From: Nodularia sp. (in: cyanobacteria)
Lineage (GTDB): Bacteria > Cyanobacteriota > Cyanobacteriia > Cyanobacteriales > Nostocaceae
Reading direction: 5' to 3'
Length of the DNA: 64,000 nt
Assembly: GCA_007692755.1 (NCBI GenBank)
Contig: REBL01000112.1
Location: 1-64,000 of the forward strand
Both the position numbers and the translations under genes were made by a program. The notes beneath the pieces were generated by a model. That model worked only from the letters and a program-made list of their open reading frames with translations, searched no databases and was not told where the DNA came from. Below are positions 1 to 8,892 of the stretch, one piece after another. Position 1 is the stretch's first letter. Each line of letters starts with the position of its first letter.

Positions 1-743
1 ATGCTATTGACCGCCAAACCATGATTAATAATACTTTTCGTGGTTTGGGTCAAACTCAAGATTCACCCCTTACCATCCAAAGTCCCTTTTATCTTTCACC
101 TGAAGAAGGACTAAAAACCTACGATTACAATCCAGAAAAAGCGCAGGAATTGCTCAAAAAAGTGGGATTTAAATACAATGCCCAAGGACAACTATTAGAT
201 GCCGAAGGTAACCGCGTTCGCTTCACTTTACTGACGAATGCCGGAAATAGAATCCGCGAAGCAATGGGAGCGCAAATTAGACAAGATTTAGGCAAAATTG
301 GGATGCAAGTTGATTTCACTCCCTTGGCATGGAATACTTACACAGATAAGCTAGCTAATACTCTTGACTGGGATGCTTCTTTACTAGGATTGACTGGTGG
401 TTTAGAACCGAATCATGGGGCTAACGTCTGGAACCCTGAAGGGGGATTACATATGTTTAATCAAAAACCCCAAGCGGGACAAAAGCCCATCGAAGGCTGG
501 GAAGTTGCGCCTTGGGAGGCCAGAATTGGTGAACTTTATATCCAAGCTGCTAGGGAATTAGACGAAGCGAAACGAAAAGAAATTTACGCCGAAACTCAAA
601 GGATTACTCAGGAGAATTTACCGTTTATTTACTTGGTTAATCCTTACTCATTGTCAGCAGTGCGTAATAAATTTTACAATATTAAATACTCAGTTTTAGG
701 TGGTGCATTCTGGAACATTTATGAAATTCAAGTCATTGAATAA
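1..743 (+). CDS. ABC transporter substrate-binding protein, family 5 (C-terminal part)
   Basis: This is the C-terminal part of an extracytoplasmic solute-binding protein of the SBP_bac_5 family (peptide, nickel or opine type), which captures substrate outside the membrane for an ABC importer. The reading frame is open to the left edge (codons from base 3), and the first visible residues, AIDRQTMINN, form the typical 'A.DR..' helix of this family, so the ATG at 21 is internal. About 247 residues remain of a usual 500-600. Further family features are the YDPEKA-like segment YDYNPEKAQELL and the ending ENLPFIYLVNPYSLSAVRNK. The signal peptide and N-lobe lie outside the window and the substrate cannot be told. 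The call is sure at family level. Confidence 0.9.
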   Translation, partial: AIDRQTMINNTFRGLGQTQDSPLTIQSPFYLSPEEGLKTYDYNPEKAQELLKKVGFKYNAQGQLLDAEGNRVRFTLLTNAGNRIREAMGAQIRQDLGKIGMQVDFTPLAWNTYTDKLANTLDWDASLLGLTGGLEPNHGANVWNPEGGLHMFNQKPQAGQKPIEGWEVAPWEARIGELYIQAARELDEAKRKEIYAETQRITQENLPFIYLVNPYSLSAVRNKFYNIKYSVLGGAFWNIYEIQVIE

Positions 744-802
744 ATTTATTTGGCTATTATTGTCTACTTCGTGATCTTTTCATCCTTTCACCTAAAATTA
801 CT

Positions 803-1591
803 GTGACTCAACCTGAAAATTTGCGATCGCTCCTGCAAGCGGTTGCCAATGGTAAAGTTAGCCCAGAGATGGCATTAGATTCACTCAAAGATTTAGCCTA
901 TGAACCTGTGGGTGAGTTTGCCAAAATTGACCACCATCGCGAACTCAGAACTGGTTTTCCAGAAGTAATTTGGGGACCAGGTAAAACTCCCGAACAGATT
1001 GCTCAAATTATGGAGGTGATGCGCCTGCGTAACTCGGTGGTAATGGCAACCCGCATTGAACCAGCAGTTTATACTGCACTGCAACAAAAGATTACAGATT
1101 TGCAGTATTACGAATTGGCCAGAATTTGTGCCATTACTCCTTCTAATATTGAACCTAAGATGGAGGGGTTAATTGGTATTCTCTCTGCCGGCACTGCTGA
1201 CTTAGCTGTAGCAGAAGAGGCGGCTGTGACAGCAGAACTTTCCGGCTTTCGTGTACAGCGTCTTTGCGATGTGGGTGTTGCCGGGATTCACCGCTTGCTA
1301 AGTAATCGCCATTTGATTGAATCATCATCAGTTCTGATCGTTGTGGCCGGAATGGAAGGCGCTTTACCTAGCGTTGTGGCAGGTTTAGCGGATTGTCCGG
1401 TGATTGCTGTTCCTACCAGCATCGGTTATGGCGCGAGTTTTGGCGGTTTAGCTCCCCTATTAACAATGCTCAACTCCTGTGCGGCCGGTATCGGTGTAGT
1501 AAACATTGATAATGGGTTTGGTGCTGCTGTTTTAGCGGGGCAAATTTTGCGAACAGCGGAGAAATTACGCATGAAAACTTCTGCATCTTGA
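803..1591 (+). CDS. larB: LarB, pyridinium-3,5-biscarboxylate synthase for the nickel-pincer cofactor
   Basis: LarB carboxylates and hydrolyses nicotinate adenine dinucleotide, the first step towards the nickel-pincer nucleotide cofactor of lactate racemase-type enzymes. The 262-residue product has the usual length. Its C-terminal half is PurE/AIR-carboxylase-like, with GTADLAVAEEAA, VAGMEGALPSVVAGL and a glycine-rich ending ASFGGLAPLLTMLNSCAAGIGVVNID. The frame begins with GTG and has no strong ribosome site, so the start is less certain than the identity. No larC or larE is seen nearby, so the pathway genes are dispersed. It lies 60 bp after the transporter gene on the same strand, but nothing shows a functional link. 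Confidence 0.88.
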   Translation: MTQPENLRSLLQAVANGKVSPEMALDSLKDLAYEPVGEFAKIDHHRELRTGFPEVIWGPGKTPEQIAQIMEVMRLRNSVVMATRIEPAVYTALQQKITDLQYYELARICAITPSNIEPKMEGLIGILSAGTADLAVAEEAAVTAELSGFRVQRLCDVGVAGIHRLLSNRHLIESSSVLIVVAGMEGALPSVVAGLADCPVIAVPTSIGYGASFGGLAPLLTMLNSCAAGIGVVNIDNGFGAAVLAGQILRTAEKLRMKTSAS

Positions 1592-1705
1592 GTGGTTACA
1601 GTTAAGTTATACTTGGGGTTTCAATTACATAGTCAGTGTTGATCGGGTAGAAACCAACAACTGGCTACTAATAATTGCGGTCTATCACCCATCATTTACC
1701 AAGCT

Positions 1706-1912
1706 ATGAACTACTTCAGCGGTGTAATATCTCAGTTCGTTTGGCAATTGCCAGTAAATCTGACGATGCTAGCTCAAAACATTAACGATCCAGACATTCT
1801 AGGTCAAATGCAACAAGCTTGGAATAACTTTGTACTAACAGGTCAAGTGTGGGCGCTGTTGATTGGTCTGGTCATTGGCTATATTCTGCGGGGTCTTACA
1901 AGTTACGGTTGA
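1706..1912 (+). CDS. Small single-pass membrane protein of unknown function
   Basis: The 68-residue product has a hydrophobic segment near the C terminus (VWALLIGLVIGYILRGL, about residues 49-65) followed by a short polar end. The N-terminal half is mixed and contains DPDILGQMQQAWNNF. It probably sits in a membrane with a short C-terminal tail. I do not recognise a named family. The short, clean frame between two solid genes and the sensible ATG argue that it is real. It precedes argH by 86 bp on the same strand. Confidence 0.6.
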   Translation: MNYFSGVISQFVWQLPVNLTMLAQNINDPDILGQMQQAWNNFVLTGQVWALLIGLVIGYILRGLTSYG

Positions 1913-1998
1913 TATGAGTAGGGAGTGGAGAGTAGGGGGTTTGTGATAAATTCCTTTTGGTATTCCTAAATAACCACTCCTCATTCCCCTAATAATTT

Positions 1999-3408
1999 AT
2001 GACCAAAGAACAAACCTGGAGTCAACGATTTGAATCAGCATTGCATCCAGCGATCGCGCGTTTTAATGCCAGTATAGGTTTTGATATTGAATTAATCGAA
2101 TATGACCTGACTGGTTCTCAAGCTCATGCCAAAATGTTGGCTCACACAGGTATTATTTCCCCAGATGAGGGGGAAGAACTGGTGGCAGGTTTAGAACAAA
2201 TTCGCCAAGAATACCGCCAGGGCAAATTTCAGCCGGGAATTGATGCGGAAGATGTCCATTTTGCCGTGGAACGGCGATTGACGGAAATTGTGGGTGATGT
2301 GGGTAAAAAGCTGCATACCGCGCGATCGCGTAATGACCAAGTTGGCACTGATACTAGACTTTATCTCCGCGACCAAATCACCGCAATCCGGGGTCACTTG
2401 CGGGAATTTCAAGGTGTGTTGCTGGATATAGCCGAACAGCACGTTGAAACTTTAATTCCTGGCTATACTCACCTACAACGCGCCCAACCCCTGAGTTTAG
2501 CTCATCATCTCTTGGCATATTTCCAAATGGCACAACGTGATTGGGAACGCCTGGAGGATGTAGCCCGCCGAGTGAATATTTCGCCCCTGGGGTGTGGTGC
2601 ATTAGCGGGGACGACTTTCCCCATTGATAGACATTACACAGCCGAACTCTTGCATTTTGAGAGTATTTATGCTAATAGCTTGGATGGAGTGAGCGATCGC
2701 GACTTTGCCATTGAATTTCTCTGTGCTGCTAGCTTAATCATGGTTCACCTCAGCCGCCTTTCCGAGGAAATTATTCTCTGGTCATCTGAAGAATTTCGGT
2801 TTGTCACCCTCAAAGATAGTTGTGCCACGGGTTCAAGCATAATGCCCCAAAAGAAAAACCCCGACGTACCAGAATTAGTCCGAGGAAAAACCGGGCGGGT
2901 ATTTGGTCATCTCCAAGGAATGCTGGTAATTATGAAAGGGCTACCCCTGGCATATAACAAAGACCTCCAAGAAGACAAAGAAGGTTTATTTGACAGCGTG
3001 AACACCATCAAAGCTTCTCTAGAAGCAATGACAATCTTGTTGCGAGAAGGCTTAGAATTTCGTACCCAACGTTTAGCAGCAGCCGTAGCCGAAGACTTTT
3101 CCAATGCCACAGATGTAGCAGATTATCTAGCCGCAAGGGGTGTACCTTTCCGAGAAGCTTATAATCTCGTAGGTAAAGTAGTAAAAACCAGTATAGCCGC
3201 AGGTAAACTTTTAAAAGATTTAACCTTAGAAGAGTGGCAACAACTGCATCCGGCATTTGCCGCAGATATTTATGAAGCAATATCCCCCCGTCAAGTTGTC
3301 GCCGCCCGTAACAGTTACGGTGGCACTGGTTTTGCACAGGTCAATCAGGCAATTGCTACAGCCCGCGCTCAAGTCGAAGTGACAGGGCTTGTCGAAGAAT
3401 CGAAGTGA
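1999..3408 (+). CDS. argH: Argininosuccinate lyase
   Basis: ArgH splits argininosuccinate into arginine and fumarate, the last step of arginine synthesis. The 469-residue length is normal. The fumarase/aspartase superfamily signature [12 protein letters not shown] starts near residue 278, with the catalytic serine in the GSS loop. Other family segments are [14 protein letters not shown] and [16 protein letters not shown]. The start is the ATG at 1999, giving [17 protein letters not shown]. No other arginine gene is adjacent, which is common in cyanobacteria, where arg genes are scattered. Downstream there is only repeat-rich DNA before a gene on the other strand. Confidence 0.98.
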   Translation: MTKEQTWSQRFESALHPAIARFNASIGFDIELIEYDLTGSQAHAKMLAHTGIISPDEGEELVAGLEQIRQEYRQGKFQPGIDAEDVHFAVERRLTEIVGDVGKKLHTARSRNDQVGTDTRLYLRDQITAIRGHLREFQGVLLDIAEQHVETLIPGYTHLQRAQPLSLAHHLLAYFQMAQRDWERLEDVARRVNISPLGCGALAGTTFPIDRHYTAELLHFESIYANSLDGVSDRDFAIEFLCAASLIMVHLSRLSEEIILWSSEEFRFVTLKDSCATGSSIMPQKKNPDVPELVRGKTGRVFGHLQGMLVIMKGLPLAYNKDLQEDKEGLFDSVNTIKASLEAMTILLREGLEFRTQRLAAAVAEDFSNATDVADYLAARGVPFREAYNLVGKVVKTSIAAGKLLKDLTLEEWQQLHPAFAADIYEAISPRQVVAARNSYGGTGFAQVNQAIATARAQVEVTGLVEESK

Positions 3409-3499
3409 TGGAGCTTGTATCCCTTCCTGAATCCTTCCCCCTTGCCCCTTGCTCCCTGCTCCCCAGCCTCTTTTGGTCACCAGATGTCTAATTAACAAA

Positions 3500-3532
3500 T
3501 CAGGGCGGACATAATATATATGTCCGCCCTGA
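3500..3532 (-). terminator. Perfect 14-bp stem hairpin, probable terminator
   Basis: The arms TCAGGGCGGACATA (3500-3513) and TATGTCCGCCCTGA (3519-3532) are perfectly complementary around a 5-base loop. On the minus strand the hairpin lies about 40 bp after the stop of the small basic protein gene and is followed by a T-rich run (ATTTGTTAATT), which fits an intrinsic terminator. It may also stop argH readthrough from the other side, though that side lacks a T-run. Confidence 0.65.
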
Positions 3533-3572
3533 AAATTCAAAAACTCAATTAGTAAAGATTTCAACAGACACC

Positions 3573-3746
3573 TTAAGAATCGGTATCAGTTGCTGCTGCT
3601 CCTGTTCCTTCTTCCTCCTCACTCTTCGGAGGTCTTTGTTGGAACCTTCTCTGCATTCTTCCTGTAGTAGTTCGTTTACGAAACTTTCTGGCATACGCCT
3701 GGTTCCGTAGCGCCTTTTCTTTTTTCGGGTTACGGCGCTTGGCCAT
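3573..3746 (-). CDS. Very basic 57-residue protein, possibly ribosome- or RNA-associated
   Basis: Reading the minus strand from the ATG at 3746 gives a 57-residue product. It starts MAKRRNPKKEKALRNQAYAR, continues KFRKRTTTGRMQRR and ends in an acidic, Ala/Thr-rich tail (KSEEEEG...TDTDS). The first 40 residues are dominated by Lys and Arg, as in small ribosomal proteins or RNA-binding chaperones. The sharp change from basic head to acidic tail is distinctive. I do not recognise it as S21, L34 or another named ribosomal protein. A ribosome-like site (AGGTGAAC) precedes the ATG and a strong hairpin follows the stop, so it looks like a complete monocistronic gene. Confidence 0.7.
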   Translation of the reverse strand: MAKRRNPKKEKALRNQAYARKFRKRTTTGRMQRRFQQRPPKSEEEEGTGAAATDTDS

Positions 3747-4261
3747 GTTCACCTCATTTAATAAACAACAAAAAAGTGCAACTAGGCATCACATAAGCAA
3801 TATCAGCTACTTATGTCATTGATATACTTTTGGCCTAGTCTGAGTAATCCATATACTTTTAACAGTATACTAGTCTATCGTATTTAATTTATTTATGTCA
3901 ATAGTACCCAGAATTGTTTCTTCAGTCCCAAGTGTTGGTCATTGAGATATTTGATATGCTGTGGTTAAAATCTGAGATTAACTGCTACTTTTAATCAGAC
4001 TTATAGTATTTTTAATTGAAAAAGGTAGTATTTTTAATTGAAAAAGGCAAATCAACTCAAACCTAAATGTATAAATAAATACTTAAATCAAATAATTTTC
4101 GGCGACAAATGGGAAGATTGAGATACAATACGGACTTATGAGAATAAAATCCTCAACTACAAGCATATTTGTGTTACACAAAAATTAACCATATTCTCCT
4201 GGATTTTAGGTAAATTGTAGGAAATTAGAGAACACAACACACATACATAACTTAAGTTTGA
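3747..4261. other. Intergenic region, AT-rich, no gene seen
   Basis: This 515-bp gap lies between two divergent genes, the small basic protein and the Nudix hydrolase, so it should hold promoters for both. It is strongly AT-rich. Apart from a tandem duplication of 22 bases I see no RNA gene or coding frame. Confidence 0.5.
4004..4047. repeat. Perfect tandem duplication of a 22-bp unit
   Basis: The unit TAGTATTTTTAATTGAAAAAGG (22 bases, shown here as TAGTATTTTT plus AATTGAAAAAGG) occurs twice head to tail without mismatch, at 4004-4025 and 4026-4047. It is intergenic and looks like a recent slippage or duplication event. Confidence 0.85.
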
Positions 4262-4753
4262 ATGTTCTTGCTTTTTTTTGCAACGGTTGTCCAGTCCACA
4301 CGTAATTTATGGCGTGTCGGACAAACGGTATTGGGGATAATTTTCCGTCACCCCATTACTGGCGCTAGTATCATTCCGATATTACCAGACGGTCGAATTG
4401 TGCTGATTAAGCGGCGCGATGATGGTTGCTGGGCGTTACCTGGAGGCATGGTGGACTGGGGAGAGGATATTCCTAAAACAGTAAACCGAGAATTGATCGA
4501 AGAAACTGGACTGAATTTGGTGAAAATTAACCGTTTAGTAGGAGTTTACTCAGCGCCTGACCGAGATCCACGCATTCATTCAATTTGTGTTGTGGTTGAA
4601 GCCGAAGTTCAAGGGACAATGGAGATTCAAGATACTTTGGAGGTGATGGAAATCCAGGCTTTTGCTGTCAATTCCTTACCTCTAGGAAGAATGTCTCATG
4701 ACCACACACGACAGTTAGAAGACTACTTGAATGGTCTGACAACACTGGCTTAA
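4262..4753 (+). CDS. Nudix hydrolase
   Basis: Nudix enzymes hydrolyse nucleoside diphosphates linked to another group; the substrate is not evident here. The Nudix box is complete: G62, E68, R76-E77, E80-E81 and G83 in the pattern Gx5Ex7REUxEExGU, within GGMVDWGED...RELIEETGL. The 163-residue product begins with a hydrophobic stretch (MFLLFFATVV), so either it is membrane-attached or translation starts further in; the frame holds no obvious better start. The alpha/beta hydrolase gene follows 36 bp later on the same strand and may be cotranscribed. Confidence 0.9.
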   Translation: MFLLFFATVVQSTRNLWRVGQTVLGIIFRHPITGASIIPILPDGRIVLIKRRDDGCWALPGGMVDWGEDIPKTVNRELIEETGLNLVKINRLVGVYSAPDRDPRIHSICVVVEAEVQGTMEIQDTLEVMEIQAFAVNSLPLGRMSHDHTRQLEDYLNGLTTLA

Positions 4754-4789
4754 AGCTATTTTTGATTTGAGATTTAACGTTAAATTAAA

Positions 4790-5602
4790 ATGGATACCCT
4801 ATTCCGTAACTCCCGGAGGAAACTCTCTCAAGGGCTATTATTCTGGCGCGAAGCTGGTGAAGGCACGCCTGTAATTTTTTTACATGGTGCTTGGAACGAT
4901 AGCAGTCAATGGTTATCAGTGATCGATTCACTATCTCAGCATTTCCATTGTCTCTCACCAGATTTATTAGGATTTGGTGAGTCAGAAAGTCCTAATGTTC
5001 ATCACTCAATTGATTTACAGGTGGAGTGTATTGCTGAGTTTCTGCAAGCTGTGAGACTAAAAAAAGTGTACTTAGTCGGCTATTCTCTTGGCGCTTGGGT
5101 TGCGGCTAGCTATGCTTTAAAGTATCCAGAGCAAATTTCTGGTTTAGTATTACTAGCGCCAGAAGGTGTAGCCATAGAAGGACAAGAAAAATATTCGCAG
5201 AAAATGCGAAAATTAGTGAATAGTCCCTTAATATTATCGAAACTCTTAAAATTGTTTCGACCTTTAAATAAAATTTGGGGTTTAAAAGAAAAAATCGACA
5301 AAGATTTTAGTCTGCGTCAGAAGTTTTTAGAATATCCGACCGCCTGTCAGTTATTGTTCCACAGGCGGCAATCGGAAATTGAAGCAGAACTGTTACATAA
5401 AAGATTGCACTTGATGGAAGTTCCAGTTTTAATTTTGCAAGGTGGTCAGGATTTACTAGATGCTGTAGTTAAAACTCAAACTTACACGCAACTGCTGCCT
5501 CAAGTTGAGTTGCAAATAATTGCTCATGCTGGCAATGATTTACCTGGTTCTTGTGCTGGGATTGTAGCTAGAGATATTCAAAATTTTATTAAAGCGAATT
5601 GA
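4790..5602 (+). CDS. Alpha/beta hydrolase
   Basis: The 270-residue product has an alpha/beta-hydrolase fold of esterase or C-C hydrolase type. The oxyanion-hole motif is LHG (residues 31-33) and the nucleophile elbow is GYSLG with Ser99. A candidate acid lies in [11 protein letters not shown]. The expected histidine loop reads [11 protein letters not shown], which departs from the usual H..HE.P pattern, so the triad is plausible rather than sure. The substrate is unknown. The last 14 bases overlap the end of the convergent coaX gene. Confidence 0.85.
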   Translation: MDTLFRNSRRKLSQGLLFWREAGEGTPVIFLHGAWNDSSQWLSVIDSLSQHFHCLSPDLLGFGESESPNVHHSIDLQVECIAEFLQAVRLKKVYLVGYSLGAWVAASYALKYPEQISGLVLLAPEGVAIEGQEKYSQKMRKLVNSPLILSKLLKLFRPLNKIWGLKEKIDKDFSLRQKFLEYPTACQLLFHRRQSEIEAELLHKRLHLMEVPVLILQGGQDLLDAVVKTQTYTQLLPQVELQIIAHAGNDLPGSCAGIVARDIQNFIKAN

Positions 5603-6416
5603 GTATCTCCCGCATTCCCCAAAAAATCAAATTGGGTTCTACAATTAAACGCGCTGCAATTTCTGGAAACTGAAATTTAAGATAGTTTACTAATAAGTTG
5701 CGATCGCCTCCTTTAATGACAATTTTGCCTTCAGGAAATAACTGCGACCAATCTGTAATAAAATCTTTTATTCCAGCTAATAAAGTGTAAATGATTCCAC
5801 TTTGAATTGCCTCTGCTGTATTCATGGCAAAACGTGGCGGTAAAGAGATAATTTCTGTTTCTAACTGTGGTAATTGTCCGGTATTTTGACCTAAAGTAGT
5901 AAATTGCAAACCCAGTCCCGGAAGAATTGCGCCTCCTCCGAAAGACTCGTTAGCATCCCCACTTGTAAAAGTGAGTGCAGTTCCAGCATCAATTACTAAT
6001 ATTGGAAAACCCCAAGTTTTTCCAGCCCCCCACAAAGCCAGCGCCCGGTCAATTCCCAAAGTGGGATACATCTTTAATAGGGGGATTTGCTCTAAGGTAA
6101 TCACGCGCACATGAGGGTGAGTTTGCCAAAGTGCTGTTTGCTGGGGAACGACAGAGGCTAAAAAAATCGGGGGATGGGGGACATTTTTGCCGTCTATTTG
6201 CCTAAATTTTTGGCTAGGAGGGAAAATTTCTGGTGGTAAATCAGCAAGTGTTTGACATTGAGCTAGTTTCTGTGTTGATGACTCGGAGAAATGGTCAGTA
6301 TCCCAAGTTTGATTGAGGGTTTGACCGATAAATAATGCCCAGTGCAACCGTGAATTGCCAATTTCCAACGCTAACCACAGATTCTCTCTGTGTCCTCTGG
6401 GTCTGGGTGGTTTCAC
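5589..6416 (-). CDS. coaX: Type III pantothenate kinase
   Basis: CoaX phosphorylates pantothenate, the first committed step of coenzyme A synthesis. It belongs to the ASKHA fold and is insensitive to feedback by CoA. The phosphate-1 motif reads EIGNSRLHW (residues 18-26), where many homologues have D.GNT. A second acidic motif, [11 protein letters not shown], supplies the catalytic aspartate, and [12 protein letters not shown] is the family's pantothenate-binding and dimer-interface loop. The 275 residues fit the family. The frame starts with GTG at 6416. Its 3' end overlaps the neighbouring hydrolase gene by 14 bases in convergent orientation. Confidence 0.92.
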   Translation of the reverse strand: MKPPRPRGHRENLWLALEIGNSRLHWALFIGQTLNQTWDTDHFSESSTQKLAQCQTLADLPPEIFPPSQKFRQIDGKNVPHPPIFLASVVPQQTALWQTHPHVRVITLEQIPLLKMYPTLGIDRALALWGAGKTWGFPILVIDAGTALTFTSGDANESFGGGAILPGLGLQFTTLGQNTGQLPQLETEIISLPPRFAMNTAEAIQSGIIYTLLAGIKDFITDWSQLFPEGKIVIKGGDRNLLVNYLKFQFPEIAARLIVEPNLIFWGMREILNSL

Positions 6417-6526
6417 AGTTTTAATTTTTTTAAGTCAATCATAGGTTTTTTAATAAAGCTTAACAATCAAGGCGTGTCACAATACAACCAGAGGAAAAAA
6501 TACTCATTGTGTCAAGGAGGCCAGCT

Positions 6527-8251
6527 ATGGTAGCACTCACCGAAAGAACAGAAAAACGGCTCACCATAGAGACTGTGGAAATTGCTCAAGAAACGATGGC
6601 AATTCGGTCTTTAGATTGGGATCGCGATCGCTTTGATATTGAGTTCGGTTTACAAAACGGTACAACCTATAACTCGTTTCTGATTCGCGGTGAGCAAACT
6701 GCTTTAGTTGACACTTCTCACGAAAAGTTTCGCCAGTTATACTTTGATACCCTCACAGGATTAATCAATCCCACAGAAATTGATTATCTGATTATCAGCC
6801 ACACCGAACCAGATCATAGCGGTTTAGTGAAAGATTTGCTGCAAATGGCTCCAGATATCACTGTTGTGGCTTCTAAGGTAGCAATCCAGTTTCTAGAAAA
6901 TTTAGTTCATCAGCCATTTAAACGTCAAATTGTCAAAAATGGCGATCGCTTAGATTTAGGCAATGGTCACGAATTTGAATTTGTGATTGCCCCAAATTTA
7001 CACTGGCCGGATACTATATTCAGCTTCGATCATAAAACCAAAATTCTCTACACCTGTGATGCTTTCGGGCTGCATTATTGCTCAGATAGCACCTTTGATG
7101 AAGATTTAGCCGCGATTGAAGCAGATTTTAAATATTACTACGAGTGCTTGATGGGGCCAAATGCCCGCTCAGTTTTGTCTGCCCTGAAGCGCATGGGTGA
7201 ACTGAAAACCATTGAGATGATCGCCACTGGTCACGGCCCCTTATTATCCCATAATGTTCAAGAGTTAACTGGACGCTACCGCACTTGGAGCCAAAGCCAA
7301 AGCAAAGCGGAAACAGCCGTGGGGATATTCTACGTTTCAGAATACGGCTATAGCGATCGCCTTGCCCAAGCAATTGCCAAAGGTATCAGCAAAACTGATG
7401 TCGCTGTGGAAATTGTGGACTTGGGCGCAGGAATAGATTTACAAGAACTGCGGGAATTAGTCAGCCGTTGTACAGGAATTGTCGTCGGGATGCCGCCCGC
7501 TGGAAGTAATACCAATATCCAAGCCGCACTCAGTACAATTATCGGATCTGCCACAGCAAAACAAGCCATCGGCATCTTTGAAACAGGCGGTGGAGATGAT
7601 GAACCGATAGACCCGCTGCTGAGTAAATTCCGTAACTTGGGTTTAACAACCGTTTTCCCGGCAATTCGGATTAAACAAACCCCCACAGAAAATACTTACC
7701 AACTTTGTGAAGAAGCGGGTACAGACTTGGGACAATGGGTAACACGCGATCGCAGCATCAAAGCGATGAAATCCTTGGGTGCAGACCTGGACAAAGCACT
7801 AGGTAGAATCAGTGGGGGACTATATATCATTACCGCCAAAAAAGGCGATGTTTCCAGTGCTATGTTAGCCTCCTGGGTTTCTCAAGCCAGCTTCAAACCG
7901 TTAGGATTATCGATTGCAGTCGCCAAAGACCGGGCAATTGAATCACTCATGCAAGTAGGAGATCGCTTTGTCCTCAACGTCCTAGAAGAAGGCAATTACC
8001 AAACACTCATGAGACATTTCTTAAAACGGTTCGCCCCTGGTGCTGATCGCTTTGAAGGTGTGAGAACTCAGCCAGCCCAAAACGGCGCTCCCATCCTCAC
8101 CGATGCCTTAGCCTACATGGAGTGTGAAGTTGTGAGTCGGATGGACTGCGGCGACCACTGGGCAGTATATAGCAACGTTTATGAAGGACGAGTTTCCAAA
8201 CCAGAAGCACTAACGGCCGTCCATCATCGTAAAGTTGGCAACCATTATTAA
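6527..8251 (+). CDS. flv3: Diflavin flavodiiron protein with canonical iron ligands (Flv3/Flv4 class)
   Basis: Cyanobacterial flavodiiron proteins reduce oxygen to water with electrons from the photosynthetic chain, protecting photosystem I. The 574-residue product has three parts: a beta-lactamase-like domain with intact di-iron ligands (HTEPDH at 92-97, then H in LHWPD, D in CDAFG and H in TGHGP), a flavodoxin domain (from about 260), and a C-terminal flavin-reductase domain (from about 415, GDVSSAMLASWVSQASFKPLGLS). I start at the ATG at 6527 because AAGGAGG lies 6 bases upstream; an in-frame GTG at 6509 is less likely. Intact ligands point to Flv3 or Flv4. Pairing with a substituted partner downstream and the absence of an sll0218-like gene favour Flv3. 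A-type versus heterocyst B-type cannot be told. Confidence 0.88.
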   Translation: MVALTERTEKRLTIETVEIAQETMAIRSLDWDRDRFDIEFGLQNGTTYNSFLIRGEQTALVDTSHEKFRQLYFDTLTGLINPTEIDYLIISHTEPDHSGLVKDLLQMAPDITVVASKVAIQFLENLVHQPFKRQIVKNGDRLDLGNGHEFEFVIAPNLHWPDTIFSFDHKTKILYTCDAFGLHYCSDSTFDEDLAAIEADFKYYYECLMGPNARSVLSALKRMGELKTIEMIATGHGPLLSHNVQELTGRYRTWSQSQSKAETAVGIFYVSEYGYSDRLAQAIAKGISKTDVAVEIVDLGAGIDLQELRELVSRCTGIVVGMPPAGSNTNIQAALSTIIGSATAKQAIGIFETGGGDDEPIDPLLSKFRNLGLTTVFPAIRIKQTPTENTYQLCEEAGTDLGQWVTRDRSIKAMKSLGADLDKALGRISGGLYIITAKKGDVSSAMLASWVSQASFKPLGLSIAVAKDRAIESLMQVGDRFVLNVLEEGNYQTLMRHFLKRFAPGADRFEGVRTQPAQNGAPILTDALAYMECEVVSRMDCGDHWAVYSNVYEGRVSKPEALTAVHHRKVGNHY

Positions 8252-8292
8252 GCGGGGGAGTGGGGAGTGGGGAGTAGGGAGTAGGGGGAAAA
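8252..8292. repeat. Heptamer-type G-rich tandem repeat
   Basis: Directly after the flavodiiron stop codon the DNA reads GGGGAGTGGGGAGTGGGGAG and then turns to AGTAGGG units. This is the short tandemly repeated heptamer type common between genes of filamentous cyanobacteria. Related tracts occur at 13024-13060, 33062-33112 and 43621-43668. Confidence 0.8.
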
Positions 8293-8381
8293 CCATCAGA
8301 GTTTAATAGTCTCAAACTAACGTGAAAGCCTTGTAAAGAACCCCACCCTACTTTTGCTAAATACTTAAATAGCAATATGAA

Positions 8382-8822
8382 ATGATGCAAAATAATCACA
8401 TCACCAATCATCTTAACTCCAGTCCCCCCTCCTCGCTTGCGGGGAGGGGGTTAGGGGGTGGGGTCTCTTGGCAAAGCCCACCAGACCTCTGGAAACAACT
8501 TAAACCTTTTGCCAAACAGATGCGGACTGAACCCACATTAGCAGAAAAGCAACTTTGGCAAAGATTAAAAAATAAACAACTGCTAGGTTTTAAGTTTCGT
8601 CGTCAGCAGGTTATTGATAGATTTATCGTTGACTTTTATGGCCACGAAATCAAATTAGTGATTGAAGTGGATGGAGAAGTTCACAATTGCACTCAAGTAG
8701 AAGATGCTATTCGACAAGAGTTTTTAGAATCTTTGGGTTTGCGGGTGATGAGGTTTAAGAATGAGGATATTTTGTTCAGGATAGAGGGTGTTTTAGAGGA
8801 AATTGCGCATTGCTTGGAATAA
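8382..8822 (+). CDS. DUF559 (Vsr/PD-(D/E)XK-fold) endonuclease-like protein
   Basis: The core LAEKQLWQRLKNKQLLGFKF...IVDFYGHEIKLVIEVDGEVH is typical of DUF559 proteins, which have the very-short-patch-repair/restriction-endonuclease fold. The likely active-site residues are the D of VDFY, the E of VIEVDGE and the H that follows. In the long frame, residues 14-29 (SSPPSSLAGRGLGGGV) are simply a translation of the left inverted repeat, so the true start may be the ATG at 8520 (MRTEPTLAEK, about 100 residues). The gene interrupts a pair of flavodiiron genes that probably belong together, and its stop codon abuts the right inverted repeat. Function in vivo is unknown. Confidence 0.85.
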   Translation: MMQNNHITNHLNSSPPSSLAGRGLGGGVSWQSPPDLWKQLKPFAKQMRTEPTLAEKQLWQRLKNKQLLGFKFRRQQVIDRFIVDFYGHEIKLVIEVDGEVHNCTQVEDAIRQEFLESLGLRVMRFKNEDILFRIEGVLEEIAHCLE

Positions 8823-8873
8823 GACCCCACCCCTAGCCCCTCCCCGCAAGCGAGGAGGGGGATAAGAGTTATG
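8413..8873. mobile_element. DUF559 cassette bounded by long inverted repeats
   Basis: Left repeat about 8413-8466 and right repeat about 8823-8873 are imperfect inverted copies of each other. Both contain the core CTCCTCGCTTGCGGGGAGGG and run on to a GGGGT(GGGG)TCT-like inner end, and the shared outer sequence extends to TAACTC. The only gene between them is the DUF559 endonuclease, and its stop codon touches the right repeat. The size (about 460 bp), tight fit and position between two related flavodiiron genes suggest a mobile or formerly mobile cassette. No target-site duplication is obvious. That it moves is inference. Confidence 0.6.
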
Positions 8874-8892
8874 AGAAATAAGAAACAAAGCT

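Noticed and set aside
3500-3532. Operator or riboswitch near argH
   Set aside because: The perfect hairpin lies downstream of both genes and has the form of a terminator.
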